Assembly (NCBI GenBank): GCA_037127315.1
Contig: JBBBDQ010000192.1
Location: 4,332,001 to 4,396,000 of the forward strand
Source of the DNA: Ascarosepion bandense
Lineage: Eukaryota; Mollusca; Cephalopoda; Sepiida; Sepiidae
Length of the DNA stretch: 64,000 nt
Direction of reading: 5' to 3'
In this document: positions 43,386-55,485 of the stretch, in pieces
Layout: every line of letters begins with the position of its first letter
How positions within the stretch are numbered: the first letter of the stretch is position 1
Notes under the pieces: model-generated
Told to the model about the DNA's origin: nothing
What the model saw: the letters and a program-made list of their open reading frames with translations, nothing else
Database searches by the model: none
Made by a program: the position numbers and the translations under genes

Positions 43386-44345
43386 GTGTCACCAGACCAT
43401 TATTATGCAACTATTCGCAACAAACAGAAAGTAACTCACGGTACGTGGAATGTCAGAACCATGAACAACTGTGAACAGGTGGAAAACATGAAGCAGGAGA
43501 TGGTGAGATTGAACATAAACATTTTAGGTATATGTGAAACAAGATGGCCAAACAATGGAGACTTCATCAGTGATGACCACTGAATTATTTACGCAGGAAG
43601 TGAAAATAATGAAAAAGGAGTCAGCATTCTACTGGATAAAGACACAACGAAATGCATTATGGGATACTGCTAGATATCTGAAAGAATTCTAGTAGTTAAA
43701 CTAAAAGGGAAGCCTTTCAATATATTGGTAATAATGGTATATGCACCAACAGCACAAACTACAGAAGAAGAAATCAAGTCCTTCTATTCCATGTTTGATT
43801 ATGCCAAGGTACAGTGCAAATCACAAAAAATCAGAATTATCATGGGAGATCTGAATGCCAAAGTTGGCCAAGGGAAAGAAGGTGAAACAGTCAGAAATTT
43901 CGAACTAGGACACAGCAATGGCCATGGTGAGAAATGGGTCAAATAGTGCACAGCAAATGACCGAATAATAACCAACACCTGGTTCGAAGAACATTCAAGA
44001 AGACTATGAACATGGAGAAGTCCAGGAGGAGAAATTAAGAACTAAATTTCTATCAACAAGAGATTCAGAAATGCAGTCCTTCACTGGAAAATCTACCCAG
44101 ATACTGACTGCAAAATACTAGTTTTATGCAAACTAAGGATAAAATTAAGGCAATTAAAGAAACCTAACACAGCCCTAAGACTACAGTATAATAGACTCGT
44201 GAATGACCTGAACTTGCAGGAAATATATATGGACAGTGTGAAAATGAAATACGAAAGACAAATTGGAAACAGAAGCTCAAAATGGGACACACTAAGAATG
44301 GCTCTAGTGACATCAGCAAACAACATCATCCCAAAGGAAAAAGCA
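43386..44345 (+). pseudogene. RTE/BovB-like LINE copy 1: APE endonuclease
   Basis: The frame reads HGTWNVRTMNNCEQVENMKQ, then INILGICETRW (catalytic Glu), a stop after SDDH, ILVIMVYAPTAQTTEEEI, IIMGDLNAKVG (Asp and Asn of the active site) and NTWFEEHSRR. The usual SDH motif is gone: YPDTDCKILVLCKLRIKL joins the two sides of where it should be. The N-terminal WNVRTM and the spacing are those of the RTE/BovB endonuclease also found in the CFDP2 protein of ruminants. Three internal stops. Confidence 0.75.
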
Positions 44346-45420
44346 TGTCAGTAGATAAATGAATGAATCACTGAAGAGAAAGAGACAGAAAATGATGCCA
44401 AGATATGGAATGGAATGCTTGAAAATACACAAGGAAATAAGGAGAAAATCGACAGGCTAAAGAAAGATGGCTCAATAACAAATGTGCTGAAGTAGAGAGA
44501 CTGAGCATGAATAAATGGTGATATGTATAAAAAAAATAAAGGAACTAAAAGGATAAAAGACCTGCTCAGCAACAGGATGTGTAAAAACAAAGGATGATAC
44601 ACTCATACTAGAAAAAGAAAAAATACTTCAGAGATGCGGTGAGTATATTGCTGATCTCTTCCATGATAAGAGAGCAACCAATGATACACAAAAATACGAA
44701 TGAACCAGAAATGTTAAAAACCGAAGTGGAATTGGCAATGGCCAAATTGAACAGAAATAAAACAGCAGAACTCGATGAGATTGTAATAGAGATGTTGATG
44801 CTCTTAGAAAACTTTGGCATAGACAAACTCATAGAAATAATAAATGAAATCTACAACAGCAGGAATATATTGGGAAAACTAAGCAGATCAATCTTCATAG
44901 CACTACCTGAGAAGCCAGGTGCAAATCAGCTTAACAAATCTCATCATCCGGATTCTGATGAACAGAGCATGCGACAGTATTGGCCCAGGGATAAGAAAAG
45001 GACAGTGTGGCTTTGTTAAAGATACCAGAACAAAGAATGCAATATTCATGCTCAGAAGGCATCTGAAAGAGCAATAGAAATGCAGAAGGACCTCTATCTG
45101 GGCCTTATGGACTATGCAAAGGCATTTGACAAAGTATGCCACAAAGACTTGATAGAGATGCTCGACAACCGACATTTTCAGAAAAGACATTAGGATAATC
45201 AAGAACCTGTATTAGCAGCAAACCACTTGCACACAAATAGGAAATGAACTCAGCAAGTGTACAAAAATTGAACATGGCATTAAGACAAGGATGTGTTTTT
45301 TTATTGAATATATTCAACTTATACAGTGAAACAATCCTGAGAGAAATAAAACCCATGCCAGGATTTGTCATTGTTGGCCACAATCTTAACAATGTAAGAT
45401 ACACAGATGACGCATAGCAG
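44346..45420 (+). pseudogene. RTE/BovB-like LINE copy 1: reverse transcriptase
   Basis: A frame from 44639 has IREQPMIHKN, EIVIEMLMLLENFGIDKLIE and IFIALPEKPGANQ (fingers). The palm follows in other frames: GLMDYAKAFDKVCH (motif A with catalytic Asp, about 45108) and VRYTDDA (motif C, about 45390-45410, Ala of YADD replaced by Thr and followed by a stop). The motif B segment is only a degenerate RxGCVF. Multiple frameshifts. Confidence 0.7.
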
Positions 45421-46190
45421 ACACGGAATAGAGAAAGCAGAACCTCCTACAGAAGGTAGCAAGCAAAAGTGAGAAGAAAAGACTAAGCATAAACTTCAAG
45501 AAAACTGAATGTATGGTTATCAGCAAAAAGAAAATCCCAAAATGCCAACTACAGGTTGGAGAAACTAAAATAAAACAAGTAAAGAAATTTAAATACCTGG
45601 GAAGCGTGCTGACAGAGAATGGAAAGTGCGAGATTGAGATCCAAGGACACATTGACATGGCCAAGGATGCATTTCAAAAGCTAACTAGTGTACTAAAAGA
45701 CAGGAAAATCTCATTGGAAAAGAGAATGCTGAATTGCTATGTGATGTCTGTCCTTCTGTATGGCAGTGAATGTTGGACCATCTCCTCAAGGATGAAGCAA
45801 AGGCTTGAGGCAACATAAATATGACTCTACAGCAGAATGCTGAGGATACCATGAACTGAGCAGGTGACTAATGACAAGGTGTTAGATAGGATGGAGATGA
45901 GGAGAAAACTCATACTTAATATAAGGAAGAGACAGATGAGATTTCTGGGACATGTAATAAGGAAGGAGAGCCTGGAGAATTTAATACTCACCGGATGGAT
46001 AGAGGGAAATACAGACATGGGAAAGCAGTGTGAGACCTACTTGATAGGCCTGAGCAAATGGATGGCAGAACGTGGTTTGGGAGATACCAATAAGAGACAG
46101 AGCCAAATGGAAGTCCATGATAGACTACATCCTGAAGGGACACAGCAAATGAAGAAGAATTCACATTCATATAGCTCATGAACTTCAGAT
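45421..46190 (+). pseudogene. RTE/BovB-like LINE copy 1: thumb and C-terminus
   Basis: Reads INFKKTECMVISKKKIPKC, KQVKKFKYLGSVLTENGKCE, LLYGSECWTISSRMKQRLEA, then after a stop RRKLILNIRKRQMRFLGHVI and KWMAERGLGDTNKRQ, and stops near 46180 at the family's HxLxGTQ-type ending (HPEGTQQ). This C-terminal order is shared with copies at 53470 and 56824. There is almost no 3' UTR. Confidence 0.75.
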
Positions 46191-47989
46191 AATATTCACA
46201 AGCTATCTGCTTGAGAGATGGAATAAGTGTTGCTTTGGTGAGAACAGTAAACAATACTAATGTTTTGTCAACAAAATGGTATTGAACAAAGTCAGTGCTA
46301 GTAGGATTAGTGATCAAGAAATCTGCTAATTACTTATAGGACCAAAGTGGTATAAATAAGGCAAGTAGGAATGGCATGAGATTAATATTGAGACATCAAA
46401 CCAAAATGGTTGCTAATAAGAATGTTGAGTAATTGGGGACAGTGGAGAAAAGCTTTTTAAAGAAAGTTGGCTTGCATTTTCAGAGAAGAGAGAGAGCAAG
46501 ACATGAGAAAGAAGCAAAATCTTTCACTTAGATTATGCTATTACCTCACCTACAGGCAACAGAAAGAAGAAATTGTTTTTCATCTTTAGCTATCAATTTT
46601 CTGACCAAAACTTCTTCTCTCATGTCAAGCAAGTAGAAGCTGCAGTTTATTATAATATGTCAGATCATATTTCCGAATTTGTGTTATATTTTTCTGCTTA
46701 ATGCCTTTATATATATTTATATCTAATTACATGTCTGTGTTCATATTTAAATAGCATCATCAACTGAAATATATTAACTGTCATCTATATTCCTAGTGAC
46801 ATACATTTCATACATTAATTGAAATAAATACTGTGTCTGAAAAATGAAAAGGTCACCTCTATTGTGTCAACAGTTTTTGGTAGAATAATTAAAATGGATT
46901 GAAAATTAAAATCAGCTCCAAAATGTATTTAATTTCTGATTTGTTTTAGTTATACTTTTTCATTAATATAGTTAAAAATTATAAGAAAATATATAATATG
47001 AGGTCAGGAAAAAAGCAAAAAGTGTCAAATATTTCTTAATGTTTCAAATATCAGCTAAAAATAGCAAAGGTATTTAATTTTCTAAATCTATTTTTACCAT
47101 ATAAAGTAAAAGAATTATTTCTAATATTTCTCAAATAAAATAAGTTTTTACCAATTTTATATTAGTTTAAGTGATAAGTAAAATAGGAAACTAGGTAAAA
47201 AACAAAAAAACATGTTTTTATAAATTATCTCCATTTATTAGAATTTTTTAAATGCTATTTTCTCTTGTATTCTTTAGTCTATTTTACATATTAAAATCGA
47301 GTAAATTCAAAAACTGACTGGAAATTTTACTGTTTTAAAAATTTCACTAAGGAAATTCTTTTGGAAAATTACTCATTCTTAAATATAAGACTAGGTATAT
47401 TACATGTAATATTATAATTAATAATTATATTATTAAGGTTCAAAAGTTAAAATGGACACTTCTGGGGGTTAAGGTGAAATGAAGTGACATACCCTTGCAA
47501 ACTAGCAAATCCAGTATGTAATGCAATTAAATTTTTTTAATCCAAATACAGTTATAGCACCTATTTAAATGTTTACAAACTCTTCTCCTTGTCTGAGTAA
47601 CTGGCTATGTATGGTGTTTATTAGCTGCTGCAGTTACAGATCAAAGATAAAGAGTTCCATATTTCTAACCTCAAATTCCACTGTCAACAGTATTAAATTC
47701 CTGTCTATACCCTATGATTGCCACAGTTACACTATTATTTATACTGTAAAATATCATTCAGCTGAATATGGGTGGGGGGATTCCATGTACACATGATTAA
47801 AATGTACACATGACTTAACAAAAAATCAGAGAGTTGCCCCCTACGTATACTTGAACAGATACACTCATATATAGTTAATCAGTTTTAGTAACAAGATGCT
47901 ATTGAATAAGCTTGTGTATCATATGAATGTTGTATTTACAATGACCAAGTAAATAGATTCTTTATGTTTTGTACAAGGTTATTTAAAAA
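46191..47989. other. No recognisable gene
   Basis: AT-rich. The 75-codon frame at 47569 shows no family signature. Confidence 0.55.
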
Positions 47990-48140
47990 AACAATCACAG
48001 CATCCACAAATCTACAATTGTCAGACTCCTACACCACCAGCTTTTTCTGATTTCTGGCTTTTCCCAAAGCTAAAACTTCTATTTTAAAAAGAGTACTGGG
48101 ATCAACGTGTGTGAAGTCCCCAGAGTGATGGATTTGAAAG
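47990..48140 (+). pseudogene. C-terminal fragment of a second mariner-type transposase
   Basis: PPAFSDFWLFPKLKT (about 48030-48080) matches the mariner motif PPYSPDLxPxDFxLFPKLK around the third catalytic Asp, shortened by a deletion. In another frame, WDQRV-stop-SPQSDGFERD (about 48096-48146) fits the C-terminal RWxxCIxxxGxYFEGD. This family differs from the four-copy mariner elsewhere in the window (DCNPLDYYV type). Confidence 0.55.
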
Positions 48141-48475
48141 GGACATAAACACACTTGACCTAGACAAGCTATTTTTAAGATTAATATTAAATAACTGCAT
48201 ACTTTCATGACAGACCTTAACACAGGATTATTCATTATTGACTATTGTTTTCTTGTTTTAATTTCTATTGCTTTTTATCAAAATTTCTCCAATCATCATT
48301 ATTTAGCCATTACTTGAGAAGTTATGATAAAAAAACAATGAAATTAAGTTGAAAGAAATAATAGTAAAAAATGAATAATAACTGATGATATTTCATCTAA
48401 TTATAAATTCAAAATAATATTGCAGATGTACATATTTGAATAGATGTACTTATGAATATTTATGTGTGTATATAC
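48141..48475. other. No recognisable gene
   Basis: AT-rich spacer between two transposon relicts. Confidence 0.6.
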
Positions 48476-48890
48476 AAAGTGCGATAGATAAATTGTCGTC
48501 TAAATTATGCAAAAATAAAAACAGCACCAACATCTCATTTTAACAGATATATTTACCAAAATTGCACAAAAATATTTTTAAGTACTAAAGAGTAAATTTA
48601 TTCAATAAAATTGCCATTGAATCTTCTGGAACTCTTCTGGACAGTCCACTTGTTTAAGTTAGTGAATGCTACCCCAATTGTTGCCTTCAGTTCATCTTTG
48701 GTATTACAAGGAGTTTTGTTAGTCTTTTCTCAACTGTGCACTACACATAATAATCAAGGGGGTTACAATTTGGGGAGTTAAGCTACCAGATGTAAGGGGT
48801 GATGTGGTCGCAAAAATTGTCTGAGAGCCATGACTGGGTACTCCTGCTTATGTGGCATAATGCAGAGTACTAATGCCAAAAAAAAAAAAA
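48476..48890 (-). mobile_element. Mariner-family relict, copy C (3' half)
   Basis: Left end aaagtgcgatagataaattg is a degraded TIR of the copy A-D family. The following ~400 bases match the left half of copy B (C-terminal transposase on the minus strand, for example actccagaagattcaatggc complement region). It stops at a poly(A) run at about 48880; the N-terminal half and other TIR are gone. Confidence 0.65.
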
Positions 48891-49904
48891 ACAACCAATT
48901 ATTTTATAATTTGTTCTTAATTATCTGGCACACTTTCTGTGTGTGTGTGTGTGCACATGAAGGAACCTACGTTCATTTTAAATTCTGAACAGATAACAAC
49001 AAAAATCTTTCAATGGCTATCTTTCCACATCTATCTTCTTCCTTTGAAATGACTATTGATAGTTGAAAAAACTCAGTAAATTACTTCAAAATATTTCTAC
49101 TTGATATCAAATGACTTATTTGACATCAGGAGAAACTCTGCAAAATTGGAACCTTGTGGATACCAAAGAAACAATGTCAAAAGATGGTTTTTCTTTTGAT
49201 ATTGCTTTTATTTTAACTATCTTCACTCTTCAACAATGTTTATTGTTTTAAAAAATGATGATTAGAATTAAATATAAACAAACACTGAAAGTGAATTGTT
49301 TTTTTTTTGTTCTTGGGAATTTAGAATAAAAATATTAATCACTGTTTACTTATTAGGTTGTTTATCATTTACCTATTTATAAAGAAATGTGAAAATTTTT
49401 TATTCATAAATTCATAAACATTTAATTATTAAAATGCATGCACCAGCTATAAGGAAATCTTTATTATTTACAATTTTATAAAATTCAAATGAATTGGCAA
49501 TTAGCTGATGTTTTGCTAACCACTCCAATAAACAATATAATAAAGTGTTAAGTTTACCCAAAACTAACTAAAAGGTTTAACAGGCATTTCTTGTTCATTC
49601 TATTCAATAAAACAGGTTTCAAATTGTTAGAATACAATAGAATAATTATCAAGTTTTATTTCTCAAATTTAAAATAATATAATATTCTATTTCTGCTACA
49701 TTACTGGAAGAGTCAATTTCAGACACACTGGTCATTTGTTTATCTATAGAAAAAGTGAACTCTTTTGGTGATGTTAAAATGTGTTATACAGACACTTGTA
49801 CACACACATACAGTGAGATACAAAATTATACACATGGTACAATCAATCTCATTCAAAATAATATATTTAACTTTTCAAATATTGAAACATATAAAAACGT
49901 TGAC
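48891..49904. other. No recognisable gene
   Basis: AT-rich with a short (GT)n at 48940-48953. Confidence 0.55.
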
Positions 49905-50115
49905 AAGACTAGACCATCTCCAGGACACCCAATAGCATCGACAGGCTTTTTCCATTCAGCACTGTCTACCATGATAGTCTTTAGCTCTTGTATTGTCTCT
50001 ATTCTGGAGATATCCTCTAGCAGCATGTATATGAATGTGAATCATCTTATTCCTCTTTTTCTTCTCTCAAATGGCTGCCATAGTGACTAATTTTCTGGCA
50101 ACTTCATCATCATAC
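49905..50115 (-). pseudogene. LINE C-terminal fragment (probable)
   Basis: On the minus strand a frame contains FTFIYMLLEDISRIETIQEL followed by KTIMVDSAEWKK. This is the pattern RGRPxxTFIxxLLxDTGxxxxELKTxMxDRxxWK found at the C-terminus of many endonuclease-RT LINE proteins. The upstream KRGI-R part has a stop. Family not assigned. Confidence 0.4.
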
Positions 50116-50394
50116 ATGATACAGTGATGCTTGCAAAATTCAAAACTTACAACACACCAACAAATGTGATTTTATTTTAATTCAAGCTGCAAAAGAATAA
50201 GACACTTACAAAAACAAGCTTTCCTATGATCTACTCAAAGTTTGGACCTGAAATTAGCACACTTCTTATACCACAAAGACTTGATGGTCTTAATTTATTG
50301 AAACCAACACATTTATTGAATTACATAATAATTTAAAAAATATGCTATCTAAATTTTGAATCATAATTCAAAGACTGTTATACAATAATATATC

Positions 50395-50444
<50 letters not shown>

Positions 50445-50889
50445 TATGGATGGCAAGAGAGAAGCATCTGTTTTATGAATTACTGTGGAGCCACATTTGT
50501 GCTATAAATGATAGGAGGTTATGAAACTTTTCTGCAATTACATGTCATAACAAGGAATTAAGAGACAGAATCCATACGTTGCTAAATCAATTTATTGAAT
50601 TAATTATTAATATTTATAATCAATATTTTTCTAAGCATATTTTGTCTTCCTTTTGTGCATATTAAAGGATTCTTTGAAATAAAAAATGACAGCAGAGATA
50701 TTTTATATCAAAAAAGAAATCAATTTTTTATCCCCAACATTAGAACATGAGTCAAACTGTACAAAAGAATCAGGCCCATAAGTAGAAAAGTTTAAGTTCA
50801 TTATTTCAAGGGTGATTTTTTGTTTTAAAAGTCTAAGAAGTTGTGAGTGACTTAATAGTTATCTTTTTTTAAATGCCATTTTTCCTAAA
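50116..50889. other. No gene; (GT)n(GA)n tract
   Basis: (GT)n followed by (GA)n at 50398-50445; otherwise AT-rich. Confidence 0.65.
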
Positions 50890-51115
50890 ATCATAGGTGA
50901 TCATGGCTCTTCACAGATTCTTTTTCTTTACTACTTGTAAGTTGCCATGACTTCTTGGAAAAAATACTGGAGTAAAGTCAGAGTAGTCTTTCTTATAGAC
51001 TGACTGCCATCCAAGGTTAAAAATCTCAGTCTGCTCTGCTAATTGAAACCCTAGTTGGAGAGAGAAGAGATAGATTCATGCCTTTCCAAAGGACATTAGT
51101 GTTAGTGACCATAAC
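50890..51115 (-). repeat. tRNA-derived SINE, second family, copy 3
   Basis: Shares gatcatggctcttcacagat and gttgccatgacttcttgg-type sequence with 30519-30570, and ggagagagaagagatagatt with 30599-30625. Head degraded. Confidence 0.5.
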
Positions 51116-52065
51116 ATACTAGCCTGGAATTTCAACTTGTCTCATCATTTCCACTGCCTGCATCAACAATCATTATACTACTTTCATATCTGACAGTGTA
51201 AGAATAGAATTACTGATCTAAATTCAAATTTCAGCCAAGATATTTTCTATTCACTTTGTACTAATGCTCTTAGAAAAGGCATGAATCTATCGTTTCTTCA
51301 GGTTATGGATTAAATACCATGATAGACTTGGCTCTATAACCATGCTTAACAACAAATCTACAAGAAAGGTTAAAACTGGGGTAAGTCCATTTCATAAAAC
51401 CTATTTGTGACTGAAATCACAGCAGTACTAGTTTGCTTGGCATCATTGTGTCATCCACGGGTGTCTACAGGTTTCAAGCAAACCAAATGTCTATATCAAA
51501 GGGTGCTGAAAAGTTTTTGACCCAACATCGATATTTTTGGAAGAAGGGAATTTTGGTTGGGTTGAGAAGTTTTCAATACTCCTTTAGATATATATATATT
51601 TGTGTATTTGAACAGCAATACCTATTTTATAAAAGTTCAATTGAAGACAACTGCCAAAGCACTGTCATTAAGCTTTTTATTAAATTTTTCTTGCATTCAT
51701 ACAATCATTTTCTGTTTTAGACATAAAGTGAGTAAAAACTGCTCAAATGATCTGTCAATCCAAGCACTTTTGCCTAATCTATTAGCAATTATCAAGGATG
51801 TTTTTTGTTTAATTGAATATGTAGATTTTGATATATATGTATCTACAGGGATATATAAATGTGTGTGTATGTGTGTGTGCATGCATACACACACATGCAA
51901 ATAATGAGTGAATTTAATACTTATCAGCTTTACATATTTTTTACTAAAATTAGTCTGGCACAAAGTCATAATTATAGAGCATTCAATAAAGATCAAACTC
52001 ACACTGCAGTAGTAATTGGTCTACAACATCATTATCATATTCACATATTTGTATATAAGTAGATA
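51116..52065. other. No gene; short GT/CA tract
   Basis: A GT/CA-rich string at 51860-51900. The string aagggtgctgaaaagttttt at about 51502 resembles a mariner-type transposon end but no partner was found. Confidence 0.5.
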
Positions 52066-52800
52066 CAGGGTGCAATGGATAAATTTTCCTCTAAATTACA
52101 CCAAAATTAAAATAACACTGACATCTCATTTTAACAAATACTTACCAAAATTACACAAAAATATCTTGAAATACTAAAGAGTAAATTCATGAAACTGCTA
52201 TTGGCTTCAATCACAGCCACCAGACGACCTCAGAAACTCTTGTAACTCTTCTAGACAGTTCCTTTGTTTAAGTAGGTGAATAATGCCATAATCCTTGCCT
52301 TCAGTTCATCTTTGGTATTACAAGGAGTTTTGTTGGCCTCTTGCTCAACTGCACCTCTCACATAATAATGAAGGGGGCTGCAGAAATTATCTTACAGCCA
52401 TGACTGGGTACTCCTACTTGTGTGGCATGGTGCAGAGTACCATTGCCAAACATAGGATCTTCCTGTATTCACCCTACTTCCTCAAGACACTTGGTATAAG
52501 CCTCCATGTTGAGTCTGAGACCCTGTGGGAAAATGAAAGCATGTCACCATCACTAGTAATCACTCCGAACACCTTCATGTTGAGCAGATATTTGATTTTC
52601 ATCACATCTTTCTGTCTTCAAATTGGCATCCAAAGGCTCTGAAATTTTTGTTTGGGAGCTTCTAGTATGAATACCAAGCAGTACATCATGCTGTTTCCAA
52701 ATTTCTTGCAAAGTGAATTGCGTCATGGTACTCTTTTTCTCACAGACAGTTCCAACTGAACCTAGTAACTGTACAGTCAACAAAATCAAAAACAAACACA
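52066..52800 (-). mobile_element. Mariner-family relict, copy D
   Basis: The left end CAGGGTGCAATGGATAAATT is a good TIR. The body parallels copy B on the minus strand: C-terminus (tcaatcacagccaccagac), the third-Asp region damaged by a deletion near 52370, and the HTH region around 52600-52680. The right TIR is missing; the match ends in an AT/CA-rich run near 52800. Confidence 0.7.
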
Positions 52801-53129
52801 CATATGTACACATATATAAAGAAGAGAATGATAAAAATTAATATAATCCACTAGCTTTATTGCTTTAATGGCAATTTTCATCATTAACCAGAAAATGTGA
52901 TCTTGATTTTTTCAAACAATACCTCTGGTAATAATCCCTACCCCACATACAATGTCATACATGATGATTTACATAGCCAAGAAAAAACTGAGCTAACTAT
53001 CCATAGCTTGTATTAAATAAAAACACTTTCCAATGATGCTTTCAACACAGAATCAGTCAGTTAAGTGCCATACATGATACATGCTTGGTCAATCATGTCT
53101 TGAAAGAGACATGACTGACTGGGCAGAAG
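52801..53129. other. No recognisable gene
   Basis: AT-rich spacer. Confidence 0.6.
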
Positions 53130-53330
53130 ATTTTCTGCAGTAGGTTGCCATTACTTTCTGTGGTAGACTGGTTGCCAACCAAGTCTAGACAACCCAATCT
53201 GTCCTGCTATTTAACTCATAGCTGGAGGGAAAAGAGGCAGATTAATACCTTTCTCAGGGGTATTTGCACTTAAGTAAATCCAACAAATTCAACCAGAAAT
53301 CGAACTACATCCAAAAATAACATAAAATAA
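53130..53330 (-). repeat. tRNA-derived SINE, second family, copy 4
   Basis: Contains tgtcctgctatttaactcat and gctggagggaaaagaggcag, shared with copies at 30145 and 30519, and on the minus strand a B-box-like AGTTCGATTTC (about 53298-53312). The A-box is not readable. Confidence 0.5.
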
Positions 53331-53469
53331 TAGCCGTGAGAAAGCTAAGCACAAGAGCTGGCTTCATAATATGTTACATTATGATAACAACAAAAAGAAA
53401 GAACAGTCAAACTCCAAAATTTAAAATTTGTAAAATAATGCCATCCACTGGTCTAGTGTTTGCATTCCA
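53331..53469. other. No recognisable gene
   Basis: Short spacer before the LINE fragment. Confidence 0.5.
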
Positions 53470-53930
53470 AAACCTAAACAGAGTATTAAGAAAAGAGTAC
53501 TGAGCTGTTGTGTGATATTTGTCCTCCTATATGGTAGTGAATGCTGGACAATTTCCTCAAAGACGAAGACATTTGAATCAACAGAAATGTGGTTCTACAG
53601 AAGGATGCTAAAAATACTATGGACCAAATATGTGAGCAACAACAAAGTTTTAAGGAAAATAGAAACAAAAAGGAAACTTATACTTAACATCAGGAAGAGA
53701 CAGTTGAAATTTCTAGGGCATGAGGAAAGAGGATTTGAAAAGTCTGATACTTACAGGACAGAATGAAGGCAAGAGGGACAAAGGAAAACAGCACATAACG
53801 TACTCGGTGAGCTTTAATAAATGGATAACAGAACAGGGTTTCGGAGAAATAACAAAAAGACAAAATTTATTAAGAGCTAAGGGAAAATTGTGGAGAGCCA
53901 TGATATCCTGAAGGGACATGGCACATAAAA
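53470..53930 (+). pseudogene. RTE/BovB-like LINE copy 2 (C-terminal fragment)
   Basis: LLYGSECWTISSKTKTFEST, EMWFYRRMLKILWTKYVSNN, RKLILNIRKRQLKFLGH and a final KLWRAM segment with the catcctgaagggacatgg-type ending. Same order as 45770-46150 of copy 1. One frameshift near 53710. A 5'-truncated insertion. Confidence 0.75.
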
Positions 53931-54189
53931 ACAAGTTTTCATCTTTGTTATTATGATACATTCTAGGGTCATTGTTATGTGTATATTGCATCTGGTGGTT
54001 TTTAAAAATTGATTTGTGCTGCTTCCTCTTTTAATGAAACAGCATAACATGAATTGTTTATACAAATGGTTAAAGCTGTTAAGCTGTGATGTTCCCAAGA
54101 AGAAATTTCAAGTAACTTCAAAGATCACATATAACATACACTTGAAAGAAAGTATCTGAATCAACATTATGAGAAAAGAATGTGACTGA
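53931..54189. other. No recognisable gene
   Basis: AT-rich spacer. Confidence 0.5.
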
Positions 54190-55485
54190 ACACTTATCCC
54201 CATTGCAATACTAACCATTAGTTTCCCTCGTGTCATCAGCAAAGTCTTTGAGTCTATAATTAACAAGAAGACCTCAAAAGAAACAACCTCCTGAGTGATA
54301 AGCAGTGTGTACTTAGCTCTGCTGGACTCACTGCTGATATTCTTTGATTACTCATAGGGAAATACTGGACAATAAAATTCATCAAGGATGATCACCTCAG
54401 ATATGTCAAAGGCTTTTGACAAGACATGGCATTGAAGCATTTCTACACAAACTCTTTAGCTATAGAATCTCTGGAAGGATTTATTCCATTATCAAATCCT
54501 TCCTTTTTCAAGTTCATTGTTAACTGCTAGCTATCAGAAGCCCATGAAATCAATGCTAGCATTCTTCAAGGTTCTCTTCTTGGTCCTACATTCTTTCTGC
54601 TTTATATTAATGATTTAACTAAGAACATACTCAGATCTTTAATGAATATCTATGCAGATAGTAAAAAAGTTTATAGGAACACCTTCAAAAGTTTGGATAA
54701 CGAGAACCTGATAAGTGATCACTCCTCTGACTTATCCCTGGCAATACAATAGGGGAAGGACTGGCTAGTAATATTCAGTACCTCCAAGATTAAACTAGTG
54801 ATATTCCACTATCATTACAAATATTCTGACAAATGTGTGTTCTCTAGAGTAGGAACCTTGCCTTGAAGGCCTATTGAGACTCAAGTTCACTCCATACCTC
54901 AAATAGAATTCATATATATCAATTGCTAAAAAAACTGAAAAAACAGTTGCTTTACCCCCAAAACTGGAGTATGGCAGCTATGTCTGGGCTGGAGTTTCCC
55001 AGTTCTCACTTAACTGTTTGGATAGAATTTAAAGGCATCTACAAGGCCTTGTGAATGTTGAATTATTTTCCATCCTACAACCACTTTCAAAATACTGCAA
55101 ACCTCTTACTACTCACTCTATCATTATTTCCATGGAAAATGTTCTGATGAGTTACATTCCTTAGTTCTATCAGTTTTGACCTTTCTGGCTAAGACCCGCC
55201 ATGCCACATACATGGGGATGAATCATCCTCATTCCCTTCATATGCTCTTAATGAGAAGGAAGTGCAATTTGGATAGTTTCTTGCCTAGAAATGCTACTTT
55301 GTGGAACAAACTTCTAACAGGATGTTTTCTTAATAACTACAATCTTTACTTCTTCAAGTTTAGGGTTAATCATTATCTTTCCTACATATCCTCATGATAC
55401 ACTTCTTATCTCTTCTTCTTATGCTCATATAACATCATTCAGTAATCATCTGTCTTGAGTGGCTCTTGGGCCTTGTACTGGGTGA
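54190..55485 (+). pseudogene. Older APE-type LINE, Jockey/CR1-like, RT to 3' end
   Basis: Heavily decayed but collinear with the RT at 11079. Readable fragments: SKVFESIINKK, DMSKAFDKTWH (motif A, about 54397-54430), a degraded motif B (caaggttctcttcttggtcc, 54568), a destroyed motif C near 54650 (atctatgcagatagtaaa), LEYGSYVWAGVSQ, and a 73-codon frame at 55176 with FLPRNATLWNKLLTGCFLNN. The 3' end has a different tail (ctcttgggccttgtactggg) from the younger LINEs, so it is another family of the group. Confidence 0.65.

Noticed and set aside
44348..44602. Minus-strand frame rich in Leu, Phe and Ser resembling a membrane protein
   Set aside because: Antisense of the RTE LINE; hydrophobic only because the sense strand is purine-rich.
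51495..51560. String aagggtgctgaaaagttttt as a mariner terminal repeat
   Set aside because: No partner end or transposase remnant was found around it.
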